Shown: positions 33,749 to 43,900 of the stretch, piece by piece | Layout: every line of letters begins with the position of its first letter | Numbering within the stretch: position 1 is the stretch's first letter | Origin: Spirochaetota bacterium | GTDB taxonomy: Bacteria; Spirochaetota; Spirochaetia; Treponematales; Treponemataceae | Direction of reading: 5' to 3' | DNA: 64,000 nt | Assembly (NCBI GenBank): GCA_023438065.1 | Contig: JAEXRH010000012.1 | Coordinates: 372,001-436,000, forward strand | Notes under the pieces: model-generated | The model's database searches: none | What the model was told of the DNA's origin: nothing | The model's input: the letters and a program-made list of their open reading frames with translations, nothing else | Program-made: the position numbers and the translations under genes

Positions 33749-34204
33749 TTACGCCCGGTCAAACAGTTTTGCTTTCGCGATTTTTACAAATGGAATCACG
33801 ACCGCCTCGCCTGAATCGGCGGCGAGCGTTACGCTTTCGTTTCCGGATTCGAGAATAGTCCCCTGAATCCAGTCCGAAATATCCGTGTTCCATACCTTTA
33901 CCGTTTTGCCTTTGAAAACCGCGAATTCCGCGGCGTTTTTCAGGATGCGGTCCAATCCCGGGGAGGTCACTTCGACGTACATATCCTGGGATGACAATAC
34001 CGCCTCGAGCCGAGGCAAGAGCGCGCGATGTACCTTCGTGCAATCCGCGATCCCGACGCCTTGCGGGCCCGTAAGAACGACCTTTACCTGCCATGAGCCC
34101 TGGCGCTTAAAGACGTTCAGCTCAACCAAACTGTAGCCCATCCCCCTGATAAGGGGTTCGCAATCCCCGTAGTACGGGACTTTCTCAGGCTCGATATACT
34201 CCAC
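33749..34204 (-). CDS. rimP: Ribosome maturation factor RimP
   Basis: 151 residues from GTG 34204, which has AGGAG ten bases upstream; an open frame continues further upstream but passes through the promoter and a hairpin. RimP motifs: GMGYSLVELNVFKRQGSWQVKVVL, GIADCTKVHRALLPRLEA and YVEVTSPGLDRILKNAAEFAVFKGK. It assists 30S assembly. It is the first gene of the rimP-nusA-infB-rbfA-truB-ribF-rpsO series. Confidence 0.92.
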   Translation of the reverse strand: MEYIEPEKVPYYGDCEPLIRGMGYSLVELNVFKRQGSWQVKVVLTGPQGVGIADCTKVHRALLPRLEAVLSSQDMYVEVTSPGLDRILKNAAEFAVFKGKTVKVWNTDISDWIQGTILESGNESVTLAADSGEAVVIPFVKIAKAKLFDRA

Positions 34205-34255
34205 TACCCTGCTACTCCTGTAACGAACCGGCTGATATCGAACGGTCCGTATATG

Positions 34256-34280
34256 AAAAAGGAGCCGTTCGAACGACTCC
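34256..34280 (-). terminator. Terminator-like hairpin in the rimP leader (putative attenuator)
   Basis: Minus strand: an 8-bp stem formed by GGAGTCGT and ACGGCTCC (one G-T wobble, plus 34261-34280) with a TCGA loop, followed at once by five T residues (plus 34256-34260). It lies about 25 bases after the predicted start and about 50 bases before the rimP start codon. Confidence 0.65.
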
Positions 34281-34311
34281 TGATATTTAAGGATAAAAAT
34301 GTTCACTAAAG

Positions 34312-34340
34312 AAAATAGCATAGAACCGTCACAATGTCAA
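34312..34340 (-). promoter_or_regulatory. Near-consensus promoter of the rimP-nusA-infB operon
   Basis: Minus strand: perfect -35 TTGACA (plus 34335-34340), 17-base spacer, -10 TATTTT (plus 34312-34317) with the extended -10 TG. The expected start is near 34305. The comF stop codon lies only 15 bases upstream of the -35. Confidence 0.8.
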
Positions 34341-34354
34341 GATTGACGCTTCCC

Positions 34355-35089
34355 CTAATCGTAGAAAAGGGTCAATCCGCATACCGCTTGACACCCCGCG
34401 TCCTTCAAAGCCTCGGCGCACGCGTTGAGCGTGGAACCCGTCGTCATGAGATCGTCGATCACGAGGACGGCCTCGGGAACGCGTTTTCCCGCGATTACCG
34501 AGATGCCGCCCCGCATGTTTTCCGCGCGCGCGAGACGACCGAGTTTTTTCTGCTGAAAGGCCGTCGTTCTCTCGAGGCAACGCGACACGGAAATACCGTA
34601 ACGGCGCTCAAGCGAAACCGCGATGGCCTCGATTTGATCCCATCCCCGCGTACGGACCTTGCCCGGGCGCGGCGGGACGGGAACGACCGTCAAATCCCCC
34701 CGCTCGGCGATCGCGCGCGCAAGGCAATCCGCGAAGAGTCCGGTGAGCGCCGTACGCCCTTCCGTCTTCCAGGCGGTAAGAAGCGACTGGACCGCGGGAC
34801 TATAGGCAAAAAGCGGTATAACGCGGTCGATATGGGTAAGGATCGGCTTTTCTCGGCATTCAAGGCACCGCGCAAACGCGGATACGAGCGGACGGCCGCA
34901 TTTCTCGCAGCGGCCGCGATAGACGCCGGTATCCGTCGTCTGCACGGGGGGACGCGCCATGACGCGCTCTGCGCAGGATTGACACACCGGGGCGCTTGAA
35001 GGGACGTCGCGGCCGCAGACGACGCATTGGGGAGGTATCACGTATCGCGCGAGGAAATCCCTCGCCATGCCGCGGGCTCTGTCCCACAT
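34355..35089 (-). CDS. comF: ComF-family phosphoribosyltransferase-like protein
   Basis: 244 residues. The N-terminus has a double zinc knuckle (CVVCG..CQSC and CEKCG..CLEC, about 22-76), followed by a type I phosphoribosyltransferase fold with the PRPP loop VLVIDDLMTTGSTLNACAEAL. In naturally transformable bacteria ComF helps take up single-stranded DNA; in many others its role is unknown. SD AGGA is seven bases before ATG 35089. It follows mutS by 35 bases and ends just before the rimP promoter. Confidence 0.9.
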   Translation of the reverse strand: MWDRARGMARDFLARYVIPPQCVVCGRDVPSSAPVCQSCAERVMARPPVQTTDTGVYRGRCEKCGRPLVSAFARCLECREKPILTHIDRVIPLFAYSPAVQSLLTAWKTEGRTALTGLFADCLARAIAERGDLTVVPVPPRPGKVRTRGWDQIEAIAVSLERRYGISVSRCLERTTAFQQKKLGRLARAENMRGGISVIAGKRVPEAVLVIDDLMTTGSTLNACAEALKDAGCQAVCGLTLFYD

Positions 35090-35124
35090 ACCGTCATCCT
35101 ATCGCGCGGCAACGCGTTCTTTGG

Positions 35125-37770
35125 CTACTTTTCCGCGGGATAGAGCCTCGATTTCCAACGCGTCAGGTGCTGAAGCGCCTCAAGCGGCGTCAGGGTATCG
35201 GGATTGAGCGAGAGTATCTCCTCGAGAACGAGTTCTTCCTCGGTAAAAAGCCCGGGCGCTACGGGTGTATGCCTCGGTTCCCCGGGCGGCGACGCGTCTG
35301 CGGTTTCCGTCACTTCACGTCGCTCGACGCGGAGACCTTCGAGATAGACGCGCGCGCGCGCTATCACCTCGTCGGGAACGCCGGCGAGCCGGGCGACGTG
35401 AATCCCGTAGGAATTCGCGGATGCCCCCGGGCGCACCTTCTTGAGGAACACGACGTTGCCCTCCGCCTCAAGGACGTCGAGGCAGAAATTCGCAAGCCTC
35501 GGGTGGGAAGTCCGCGAAAGCTCGTGGTAATGGGTCGCGAAAAGGGTTTTCGAGCCGACCGAGCCGAGAAGATACTCGGTCACCGCCCGCGCGATCGAGA
35601 GCCCGTCCTCGGTCGAGGTCCCGCGACCGACCTCGTCCATGATCACGAGGCTATCCCGGGTCGCGGAGCGCAGTATTCGCGCGGTCTCGGTCATCTCTAC
35701 GAGAAAGGTCGACTCGCCACGCGCGAGGTTATCCGAGGCCCCGACGCGGCAGAAAATCCGGTCGACGACGGAAAGGCGGGCCCGCGCGGCGGGGACGAAC
35801 GAGCCCATTTGCGCCATGAGGGAGATGAGCGCCGTCTGCCTGAGGAAGGTACTCTTGCCTGCCATATTGGGCCCGGTTATGAGCGCGAAGGACGGCACGG
35901 GAGAGTCCGGATCCGAAGAAAGGGCGATGCCGTTCGGGACGAACTCGCCCGAGGGAAGATGGGCCTCGACGACGGGATGCCGACCGTCCTCGATATCGAT
36001 GGAGCCGTCTATCGTCATCTCGGGTCTTGTCCACGCGTTGACGGTAGCCGCGTACGCGAAGGCCTGGTACGCGTCGACGAGCGCGATAGCCCGCGAGATC
36101 GCCATGAGGGATGATACGCGCTCCGCGACGCGGCGACGGACCGCGAGAAAGAGCTCCTGCTCGCACTCGACGATATTCGCGTGCACCCCGTTCAGCTCGG
36201 TCTCGAGCTCGACGAGACGATCGGTAGTGTAGCGGTCCCCGTTAGCGAGCGACCTCCTCCGGATGAAATGGGAGGGTACCGACTGGAGTTTTCCCTTCGA
36301 AACCTCGAGATAGTACCCGATAAGACGGTTGTACCGGATCTTCAGGGTCTGAATGCCGGTAAGGGCGCGCTCCTCGGCGAGGTAGGATTCGAGAACCGCG
36401 TTCGAGTTGTCCCGGAGCGCCTTTAGCTCGTCCAGGCGGGTCGACCATCCGGCCTTGATAAGGCCGCCCTCGTTGAGCGCGACGGCGCAATTTTCGTCGA
36501 TCGCGTCCGCGATGAGCGCCCTCGTTTCACGCGCGGCGTCAAGATCGTCCCGGCGCACGTCATAGAGGAGCGAGCTCCGGGCGAGCTCTCCCTCGGTCGC
36601 GCGCAAAGTCGCGTCGAGCCCGAAAAAGGACTCGAGACTCGATCCGAGCGCGAGGAGGTCCTTCCCGTGGGCGCGATCCATCGACACGCGCGCGCAAAGC
36701 CGCTCCACGTCGAGGACCGACGACAGGGAATCCCGAGTCAAGGAGAGAAGTTTCTGCGCGCGGTAAAGGAACTCCACGGCGTCATGCCTCGCGCCGATCC
36801 TCGCGACGTCGGTCAGGGGATGGTGGATCCACGAACGAAGCAGGCGGCTTCCCATCGCGGTACGCGCGTGATTGATCACCTCGAAAAGCGTGAAGGCAGC
36901 CCCGCCGTCGCCGAGGTTTTGCGTAAGCTCGAGGTTCCTTCGGGTCGAATCATCCAGAGAGAGGAATTCGGTCTCGCCGTACACCCGGATCCCGCCGATA
37001 TGGGCGACGGCGAATCCGGCGGTAGATTCGAGGTACTCAACGAGAAGACCCGCCGAGGGCACGATCGCGTCGAGCGGGGAGATTCCGAAGGCGCCGAGGC
37101 TTTCGGTGCCGAAAGCCTTGCAAAGGCGGTCGTACGCGGTATCGCGGTTAAAGCTCCAGTCGGGGTACTTGTTGACGAGGACAGAGGGATTCTCCGCGAG
37201 AATCGCCGCGAGGCCGGGACAGGTCTGCAAGAGAGATTGCTGAACGAGGATCTCGCGGGCGTCGATGCGACCGAGCTCCTTCCTGAGCCGGTCCTCGACT
37301 CCCTCCGCCGGAAAGGACGTCGCGGAGAACTCCCCGGTCGAGATGTCGAGATACGAAAACCCGATGGTCAGCCCGCCCTTGCCGGACACCGAGGAAACGG
37401 CGGCGAGGTAGTTATTGGTCGAGCCGTCAAGGTATGCGTCCTCGACTACCGTTCCGGGCGTAATGGTCTCGACGACCTTTCGGTCCGCGAGGCCCTTCCC
37501 CGGTCCCGGGACTGAAAGTTGCTCGCAGATGGCGATCTTCTTTCCCGCGCGAAGGAGCCGCGCGATATAGATCCTCGACGCGTGAAAAGGTATCCCGCAC
37601 ATGGGATTCCCGCCCCGTTTCGTGAGGGTCAGGTTGAGGAGCCGTGACACCTCCACGGCATCCTCGTTGAACATCTCGTAAAAGTCCCCCAGACGAAAGA
37701 ACAGAACCGCGTCGCGGTTCTGTTCCTTGATCTTGAGATACTGTGCCATCATGGGCGTGATTTCGGGCAT
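35125..37770 (-). CDS. mutS: DNA mismatch repair protein MutS
   Basis: 881 residues. The N-terminal mismatch-binding domain has FFRLGDFYEMF, the local form of the GxFYE motif whose Phe stacks on the mismatch. Then connector, lever and clamp domains, and the ATPase with Walker A GPNMAGKST and Walker B MDEVGRGTSTEDG. The end (EEELVLEEILSLNPDTLTPLEALQHLTRWKSRL) matches the MutS tetramer/beta-clamp tail. AAGGG precedes ATG 37770. mutL is not in the window. Confidence 0.97.
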   Translation of the reverse strand: MPEITPMMAQYLKIKEQNRDAVLFFRLGDFYEMFNEDAVEVSRLLNLTLTKRGGNPMCGIPFHASRIYIARLLRAGKKIAICEQLSVPGPGKGLADRKVVETITPGTVVEDAYLDGSTNNYLAAVSSVSGKGGLTIGFSYLDISTGEFSATSFPAEGVEDRLRKELGRIDAREILVQQSLLQTCPGLAAILAENPSVLVNKYPDWSFNRDTAYDRLCKAFGTESLGAFGISPLDAIVPSAGLLVEYLESTAGFAVAHIGGIRVYGETEFLSLDDSTRRNLELTQNLGDGGAAFTLFEVINHARTAMGSRLLRSWIHHPLTDVARIGARHDAVEFLYRAQKLLSLTRDSLSSVLDVERLCARVSMDRAHGKDLLALGSSLESFFGLDATLRATEGELARSSLLYDVRRDDLDAARETRALIADAIDENCAVALNEGGLIKAGWSTRLDELKALRDNSNAVLESYLAEERALTGIQTLKIRYNRLIGYYLEVSKGKLQSVPSHFIRRRSLANGDRYTTDRLVELETELNGVHANIVECEQELFLAVRRRVAERVSSLMAISRAIALVDAYQAFAYAATVNAWTRPEMTIDGSIDIEDGRHPVVEAHLPSGEFVPNGIALSSDPDSPVPSFALITGPNMAGKSTFLRQTALISLMAQMGSFVPAARARLSVVDRIFCRVGASDNLARGESTFLVEMTETARILRSATRDSLVIMDEVGRGTSTEDGLSIARAVTEYLLGSVGSKTLFATHYHELSRTSHPRLANFCLDVLEAEGNVVFLKKVRPGASANSYGIHVARLAGVPDEVIARARVYLEGLRVERREVTETADASPPGEPRHTPVAPGLFTEEELVLEEILSLNPDTLTPLEALQHLTRWKSRLYPAEK

Positions 37771-37796
37771 CGTTTCCCTTTCCGGATCGTCGTTGC

Positions 37797-38339
37797 CTAT
37801 TGCGTCGGCGCCGATCCGGACGACGAGGTCATGTTTCTGATCACCTTGTCGGTAATGTCGACGGTCGGGCTGTACCAGAGAATCGAGTTGCCTTCCTGAA
37901 GGTTAAGGACCATGCTGTATCCGTCGGATTCCGCGACTTTCCGGATTTCCTCGTACAGCATCGAATAGAACGCGTCGTCGCTCGTGAGCTTTTTCTTGAG
38001 GGAATCAAGCTCCGCGTTTTTCGCCTTCGTGTAATCGATGAGGAAATTCGTCTTCGTCGAGATTTCCTGCTCGAGCTTCGAAACCTTCGAAACGTCCCGC
38101 GCGGCGTCCGCGTCGAGTTTCTGCTGGCGAAGCGCCTTGATCTCGTCGGTCATGCGCTGGATCTCGCCCTGATACTGGCTTTTCTTCGCCTCATAGTCGC
38201 GAACGCTTCGGGAGTCCCGATAGAATGTCGTGTAGATGCGCGAGGTGTCGATCACGGCGAACTTGGTGATTTGCTGGGCCTCGAGCGCAATCGGTATGAG
38301 CGCGCAGAACGCAACAACAAGTAAGGCCTTTATCTTCAT
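37797..38339 (-). CDS. Skp/OmpH-like periplasmic chaperone
   Basis: 180 residues from ATG 38339, chosen over ATG 38345 because AAGGAG is six bases from it. The signal peptide ends near IALEA. The mature part is FAVIDTSRIYTTFY followed by a long charged coiled coil (40-130), the Skp tentacle pattern. Skp guards unfolded outer membrane proteins on their way to BamA, whose gene lies directly upstream, which supports the assignment. The Ser-rich C-terminus is unusual. Confidence 0.88.
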   Translation of the reverse strand: MKIKALLVVAFCALIPIALEAQQITKFAVIDTSRIYTTFYRDSRSVRDYEAKKSQYQGEIQRMTDEIKALRQQKLDADAARDVSKVSKLEQEISTKTNFLIDYTKAKNAELDSLKKKLTSDDAFYSMLYEEIRKVAESDGYSMVLNLQEGNSILWYSPTVDITDKVIRNMTSSSGSAPTQ

Positions 38340-38368
38340 CTTCATCTCCTTGGCGACCGGGCGATCGG

Positions 38369-40888
38369 TCACAGATTAGCCATGTTGAACGAAAGGACGA
38401 AGGTCCAATTCGATTTATCGTCGCTCTTCCACTTGACGTTCCCGTCCTGGATCCTGAACGAGTTCGCGAACATGAGCCTGAGGGGGAATTGCGGGATCAG
38501 GAAGCGAACACCGGGACCGTAACTGAAGTAGTAATCGTTAAGGGAGAGATTCGACAGTTCATATATATCCTTTTTAACCGCGACGCCGTCCACGAAAAAA
38601 TCAAGGGCGAAGGTATTCGGCACTATTGGAACTCTGAGTTCCATGGAATGGCTGATCAAAAGGTCGCCACGCGCGGTATTTTCGTCATACAGCGTCATCC
38701 ACCCCCGCCCCACGAACATGCCGTCAATGTACATCTTGCTCGTGTCGCTGATGGGGGTATCCTTGTTCGGGAGCTGGAAGCTGAAGCCCGAGTTACACGC
38801 AAGCACGGTCTTCAGGTTATACGTGTCCGACAGCGGGAGATCCAGAAGCTTGAAGTATATCTCGCCCTTCGTGTCGTAGCGGGTGAAGAACTCCGTTTCG
38901 ATCGACGGAAAAAGACCGTGATAGGTGATTTGCTGACTCAGGAACCAACCGGAAGACGGATCGTAATTGATATCCCGGCGATCGAGCGAAAGCCTCGTCC
39001 AAATCGAGTTTGCCCAGACCCAATTTCCGTGCTTGTCGCGGATATCCTTGTCGGCGGGACGATAAATCGTGTTGTCGTAGACATTTTGCACGACCGAGAA
39101 GGTAACGCCACCCCTGAGGGTCACCATCGCCAGGGACGGGAACCAGCGATAACCGGTCGACACGCCGAGACTATAGGACCATTGCTCGTATTTCATGCGA
39201 TTGGTGCTGTTGTATATCGACGCGTCTTCATAATCATCGTACGAGGTGTACGGATCCGGTACCATGCCATGCTCGTCGTAATAATCGTCGTCGAATATGG
39301 GAAATTCGACGTCTTGGGGCGTATACAGAGTCTTGTGCGCGACCGAAAGGTTGAATGTTACCGTCAAGGGCGAGTTCATGAAATAGTTCTCGGAGTAGCC
39401 GAGCGTAAGGCTTTGCGTGTCGGGGGAGACGGTGGTATTCGCCGACACGGTTTGTCCGTTACCGAGGAAATTCTTGTCCTCCCACTGCAGGAAAACGGAG
39501 AGCGGGAAGGTCTCGGCGTCGGCAGATCCCGAAAAGGTCACGCCGAACTGAATCGAGGCGGTCGATTGCTCCTCGACGTTTACGACGACGTCGATGAGGT
39601 TTTCCTCGGAACCCTGAACCACGTCGGGGGCCACTGTGGAAAAATACCGGAGGTTATAGAGGTTACGGATACTGTCGACGAGCTTTTTCTTCGAGAAAAT
39701 GTCGCCGGGCGAGATGAGGAATTCCCTGAGGATGACCCGCTCCTTCGTTTTCGTGTTTCCCCTGATCGTTATATTCTCGACGTGACTGCGCCCGCGTTCG
39801 ACGATCGCTATCTCGTACGAAACGGATTTGCGATCGTTGTCGCGCGTCTCCCGCTTTGCGATGTAATTGGAGGTATAGCCGTTCTCGTAGTACACGTCGG
39901 CGATGGCCTGGTATCCAACGTTGAAACTGTTGAGATTAAGCACGTTTCCCGGCTGGAGTCTGATCTTCGCGAGAAGCTCTTCGCTCGTGAAAAGATGATT
40001 GCCGGTTATCGTCGTGCCCCCGTAGGTATACGGATCGCCTTCTTTGACGACGAAGGTCAGCTTGAGAAGATTCTTGTCGGGTTCGGTAGTCGTGTCGACG
40101 TCCCGAATGACCGACTCGACCACGGCGTCGATGTATCCCCGCTCGTGGTAATAACTCTGGATCGCGACCTTGTCGGCCTCGAGGTCATTCTCGCGAAAAG
40201 TGCCGCTCGTAAAAAGCTTACTCTCCTTGAGCTTCAGTTCCTTCTTCAGGGTTCTCGACGCCACGGCCTTGTTTCCCTCGAATTGTATCGAGGACACGAC
40301 CGTTTGCTTCCCCTCATTCACCGAAAAAACGAGGACGATGGAACCGGACTTGTCCGTAGAGGCCTCGGAGGTAACCCTAACGTTCGCGTAGCCCTTTTCA
40401 AGGTAAAAATCCCGTATCGCGCGCTCGTCGTTCCTGCTCTTCAACTCGTTATACACGTCGCCCTCCTTGAGGGCGACCTTGTCGAGGAGCTCCGCGGCCT
40501 TAAGCTTCTTGTTGCCGGAGAATTTGATGGATTTCACCACCGGTTTCTCGACGACCTTGAAGTTGAGGATTACCGTCTTCCTTTCCTCGTCGCCGGGAAG
40601 GGCGATCGGGGTAATGTCGGTGAAATACTCGAGCGCGTAAAGCTTTTGCAATATGTCCCAGTAGATTTCGTCGCTGAAGTTCCTGCCCTGATACGAGGAG
40701 AAAAGCCCGTTGAGCTCGTTCTTCGAGACGCCTTTCAGTCCCTCGAACGTTATCGAGCGAATCGGCTTGTCCTGATACCAGCTACTGTCGAGGTTCGCGG
40801 ACGCCGGGGGAGTTTCTTCCGTCTGGGCGTATACCGCGCCCGCAAGGCAGGCGAACAGCGCGGCAAGGGCAATTAGTTTCGTGCGCAT
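38369..40888 (-). CDS. bamA: Outer membrane assembly factor BamA
   Basis: 839 residues: signal peptide (1-21), five POTRA domains (about 42-430; typical openers IRSITFEGLKGVSKNEL and SIQFEGNKAV) and a C-terminal 16-strand Omp85 barrel. It folds and inserts outer membrane proteins. The barrel-lumen VRG(F/Y) motif reads GRGW (FVGRGWMTLYD), an altered form. AAGGAG precedes ATG 40888. Flanked by tamB and skp, it forms an outer-membrane biogenesis cluster. Confidence 0.95.
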   Translation of the reverse strand: MRTKLIALAALFACLAGAVYAQTEETPPASANLDSSWYQDKPIRSITFEGLKGVSKNELNGLFSSYQGRNFSDEIYWDILQKLYALEYFTDITPIALPGDEERKTVILNFKVVEKPVVKSIKFSGNKKLKAAELLDKVALKEGDVYNELKSRNDERAIRDFYLEKGYANVRVTSEASTDKSGSIVLVFSVNEGKQTVVSSIQFEGNKAVASRTLKKELKLKESKLFTSGTFRENDLEADKVAIQSYYHERGYIDAVVESVIRDVDTTTEPDKNLLKLTFVVKEGDPYTYGGTTITGNHLFTSEELLAKIRLQPGNVLNLNSFNVGYQAIADVYYENGYTSNYIAKRETRDNDRKSVSYEIAIVERGRSHVENITIRGNTKTKERVILREFLISPGDIFSKKKLVDSIRNLYNLRYFSTVAPDVVQGSEENLIDVVVNVEEQSTASIQFGVTFSGSADAETFPLSVFLQWEDKNFLGNGQTVSANTTVSPDTQSLTLGYSENYFMNSPLTVTFNLSVAHKTLYTPQDVEFPIFDDDYYDEHGMVPDPYTSYDDYEDASIYNSTNRMKYEQWSYSLGVSTGYRWFPSLAMVTLRGGVTFSVVQNVYDNTIYRPADKDIRDKHGNWVWANSIWTRLSLDRRDINYDPSSGWFLSQQITYHGLFPSIETEFFTRYDTKGEIYFKLLDLPLSDTYNLKTVLACNSGFSFQLPNKDTPISDTSKMYIDGMFVGRGWMTLYDENTARGDLLISHSMELRVPIVPNTFALDFFVDGVAVKKDIYELSNLSLNDYYFSYGPGVRFLIPQFPLRLMFANSFRIQDGNVKWKSDDKSNWTFVLSFNMANL

Positions 40889-40929
40889 TACAAAAGCTCC
40901 TTCGATGAATCACTATATCATAATCTCGG

Positions 40930-43900
40930 TCAATATGAAAACTTCCAGGACAGCGTTATCGTGTTGTCCGTGACGAAAAGAGTCTCGGGACTTTCCGGCG
41001 TAATTCCCCATCGCAACAGGAAGAAGGGCGTCGTGACCTCAAAACCCAATTCCGGCTGAAAAAGCAAGTTTCCGTAGACGGCCTGTCCACTCGCGGTCTT
41101 TTCTTCCGTTTTGGGATCATAATAGCTGAAATGCAAGAGCGCGTCAGCATATATCGCCGATCCCAAATACTTTCCCATATAAACAGTCGTATTGTCGAAA
41201 TAGTTACCGACGGTCATTTTCCGATCCGTGGAGTTCTGCATGTTCGCGCCGATAATGGCGTTCTGGAGAAGAAGCGTCCGGATCGAGAAGATATCGAGGT
41301 TGAGCGCGTCGCGAATGCCGTTTTCCACGTTCCGGAAGACGCTCATTCTCGTGAATATGTCCGACGCCGATATGGCCGCGCTCTGGAAGAGGGTCTCGCG
41401 CGAGGTGTCCCCGCTCGCAGCCTGTCCAAGGAGGGCCATGAGCTCCGCGTCGGATTTTACCGGTTCCGAGGTCAAAACGGGCACGAAGGAACTCAAGGGC
41501 TGCTTGTTCACCGAAAGTATGATGCGACAGGGCTCCCCGTCCGCGTCGCGCTCGCGAATTTCAGCGCGTACGGTTATGATGGGGTCGAATATGTCCTGGT
41601 TCTCGTTAAACGAAATATTACCGTCCCGAAGGTAGAAACTTCGTTTTATATAGTAGATCTCGCCACCCCTGAGCATGGCCTGTCCCTTGAGCTGGAAGTT
41701 TCGATTGACCGAATCGAGGCTGATCAAGAGGGGCTTTTCCGCCTGGATCAGACCGCGAAGTATGGGAAAATTGTCGTTAGGCCATCGAAACTCCACCTTC
41801 TGCCCGACGTGAAGCTTCAGGTTGACGAGGTTATCCCGGATTTTCGAAAGGGGCGTCGCACTGTCCTGGTTGAGGAATCCCGAGAACACGATCGCGAACG
41901 CGCCTTTCTCGAAGGTTATGTCGCCCGATACCTCGTTCGAGGTTCGGGTAAAGGTCATGTCGAGATCGCACGAACCGTATCCTTTCGCCTTGAAGTACCT
42001 GTTTTCGGTATCGACGCGAAGCGGCCTTCCCGGAACGGTTTTCGCCAAAAGATGCACGCTCGCGGGCAACCACCGGTCGAACTCGGCGGTCGCGCTCGCG
42101 AGAACCGCCCCTTCCTTGCCGGAGATCGCGAGATCGCTGACGTTGAGCGTTTTTCCGTCGGCCTTGATCTCGAACGAGGCCGGCCCGTAGGAATCCTTGA
42201 GAAAATCGGGGGCCACGACGACGACGTTGGTCGCGATGAGCGATCCTGCGAACTCTGGATCGCTCAACAAACCGGTAATCGTGAGATCCCCCTCTACCGA
42301 GCCGGAACTGAAGGACACGATACCGAGTCCGGTCAGGGGCCAGAGTTTTGGCATATCCACGCGTACGTCGTTAACCGCCACCGAAATCTCGGAATTGGCG
42401 ACGCTCCCCTGCGCGTTGAATCGTACGGGTATCTCTCCCGTTGACTGGAGGGAAAAGCTTCCGTCATCCAGAAGGTATCCGGTAATCGCGTCGTTTTTGC
42501 CGGCGTATATCGCGGTTATGCCGGGCTCATGCACGAATGTCGCCTCGACGGGATCGACGGGCGCGATCGATTTCCAGCGAAGATTCGTGAGCCTCGCCCC
42601 TACGGTGAATTTCCGGGCAAGTTCCTTTATGGATCGGGGGGATTTCGCGTCGAACGACGCGTCGAGGGAGACGCCCGCGGTTATCGGCGACCGACCGACG
42701 ATTCCCGAATACAGCGCGCTCGAAGACGCTTTTCCCTCCCCGAGCGCGTACGTCGCCGCGATTTCGGTAAAAACGTTTCCGTTCCAGGAGGCCGCGGCGT
42801 CGTAGACCGAAAGAGTCCCGTCCTCGAGCAGAAACTTGCCTCTCGAATCGACGTCGAAGTCGCCGGCCCGTACCTTGAGCGAGGCCACGTCCGCCGAGAT
42901 CATGAGATTGTCGGGAGTCCCCGAGACATTCGCGTTGACGGTCGCGAGATCCTCCGGCTGCTGTCCGGGCACGAAGCGCATGAGCGGGATCGCCTTCGCC
43001 TCGAGTCTTGCCTCGAAATACCGATCGGTGAAGGAATATCGCCCGTCGGCCTCGTCGACGATGACTTGATCGCGCATCTGCCCGTTCAGGCGAAAGAGCT
43101 CCCTCTTGTCGGAACTCTCGAGACGGATCTCCGCCGTGTACTGTCTGTTCATTCCGTCGTCCGATATGCCTAAACCGGCGTAACCGGAGACGGACGAATG
43201 GGCGTCGACGATGCTGACGTTCTCGAGATACACGCCGTTCCCGCCGATGGTTCCGTTGAATCGCATGACGCTTGAAAGCGGAAGTTTTTTTTGCACGTCC
43301 TCGAGCGTTCCCTCGTCGATGGTCATCCGCCATCCGGACTTAGGCCCATAGTTAAAACGAGACCGGATGGTGCAGGAAAGAAGCGCCGATCCGGCGGGAA
43401 TCGGGAACCCGTCGACGCCGAACGTGCCGGTGATCCCCCCGAAGTCGTCCGTAACCGCGGTCGCGGCGAGCCCATAATCGCCGTACAGCGAGAGGGAACC
43501 GAGGGAGTACATTCCATTGAGCGAGTACGGTATGTCGTTGACGGTAAGGGACGCGTTCAGGATGGTTCCCCCCTGACGGTCAAAACCCGCCGACAGTTCA
43601 CCGGCGAGCGAATAGTTTCCGTAATCCGCCCTGATCTCTGAAACGTCGACGCCCGCCTCGGTACCTTTGACCGAGCAGAGAAACACGAGCCCTTTTTCCC
43701 GCGCCGACGCGAAAACGAGTCGCGGACAATTGAACGAAACGCTTTTCAGGTCTGAGGCGAGGTAGACCTCGGTGGTTATCGCGTAGGAAGACAGGTTCGC
43801 GGCCGTGCGCGCGCGCGAATCGGTCCCGCGCGGGGAAAAACCGGCAACGGCGCGAAACAGGTCCGAGGCGCTGATCGAGTCGAAAGCGGCGTAGCCCTGA

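Noticed and set aside
34205..34321. N-terminal extension of RimP, including a GTG at 34306 near the predicted transcription start
   Set aside because: The extra residues do not match RimP, and the stretch contains a terminator hairpin; GTG 34204 with AGGAG gives the family length.
40889..40934. TTGACC near the tamB stop as a -35 for a separate bamA promoter
   Set aside because: No acceptable -10 lies 16-18 bases downstream; nearby TATGAT and TATAGT are too close. bamA is more simply co-transcribed with tamB.
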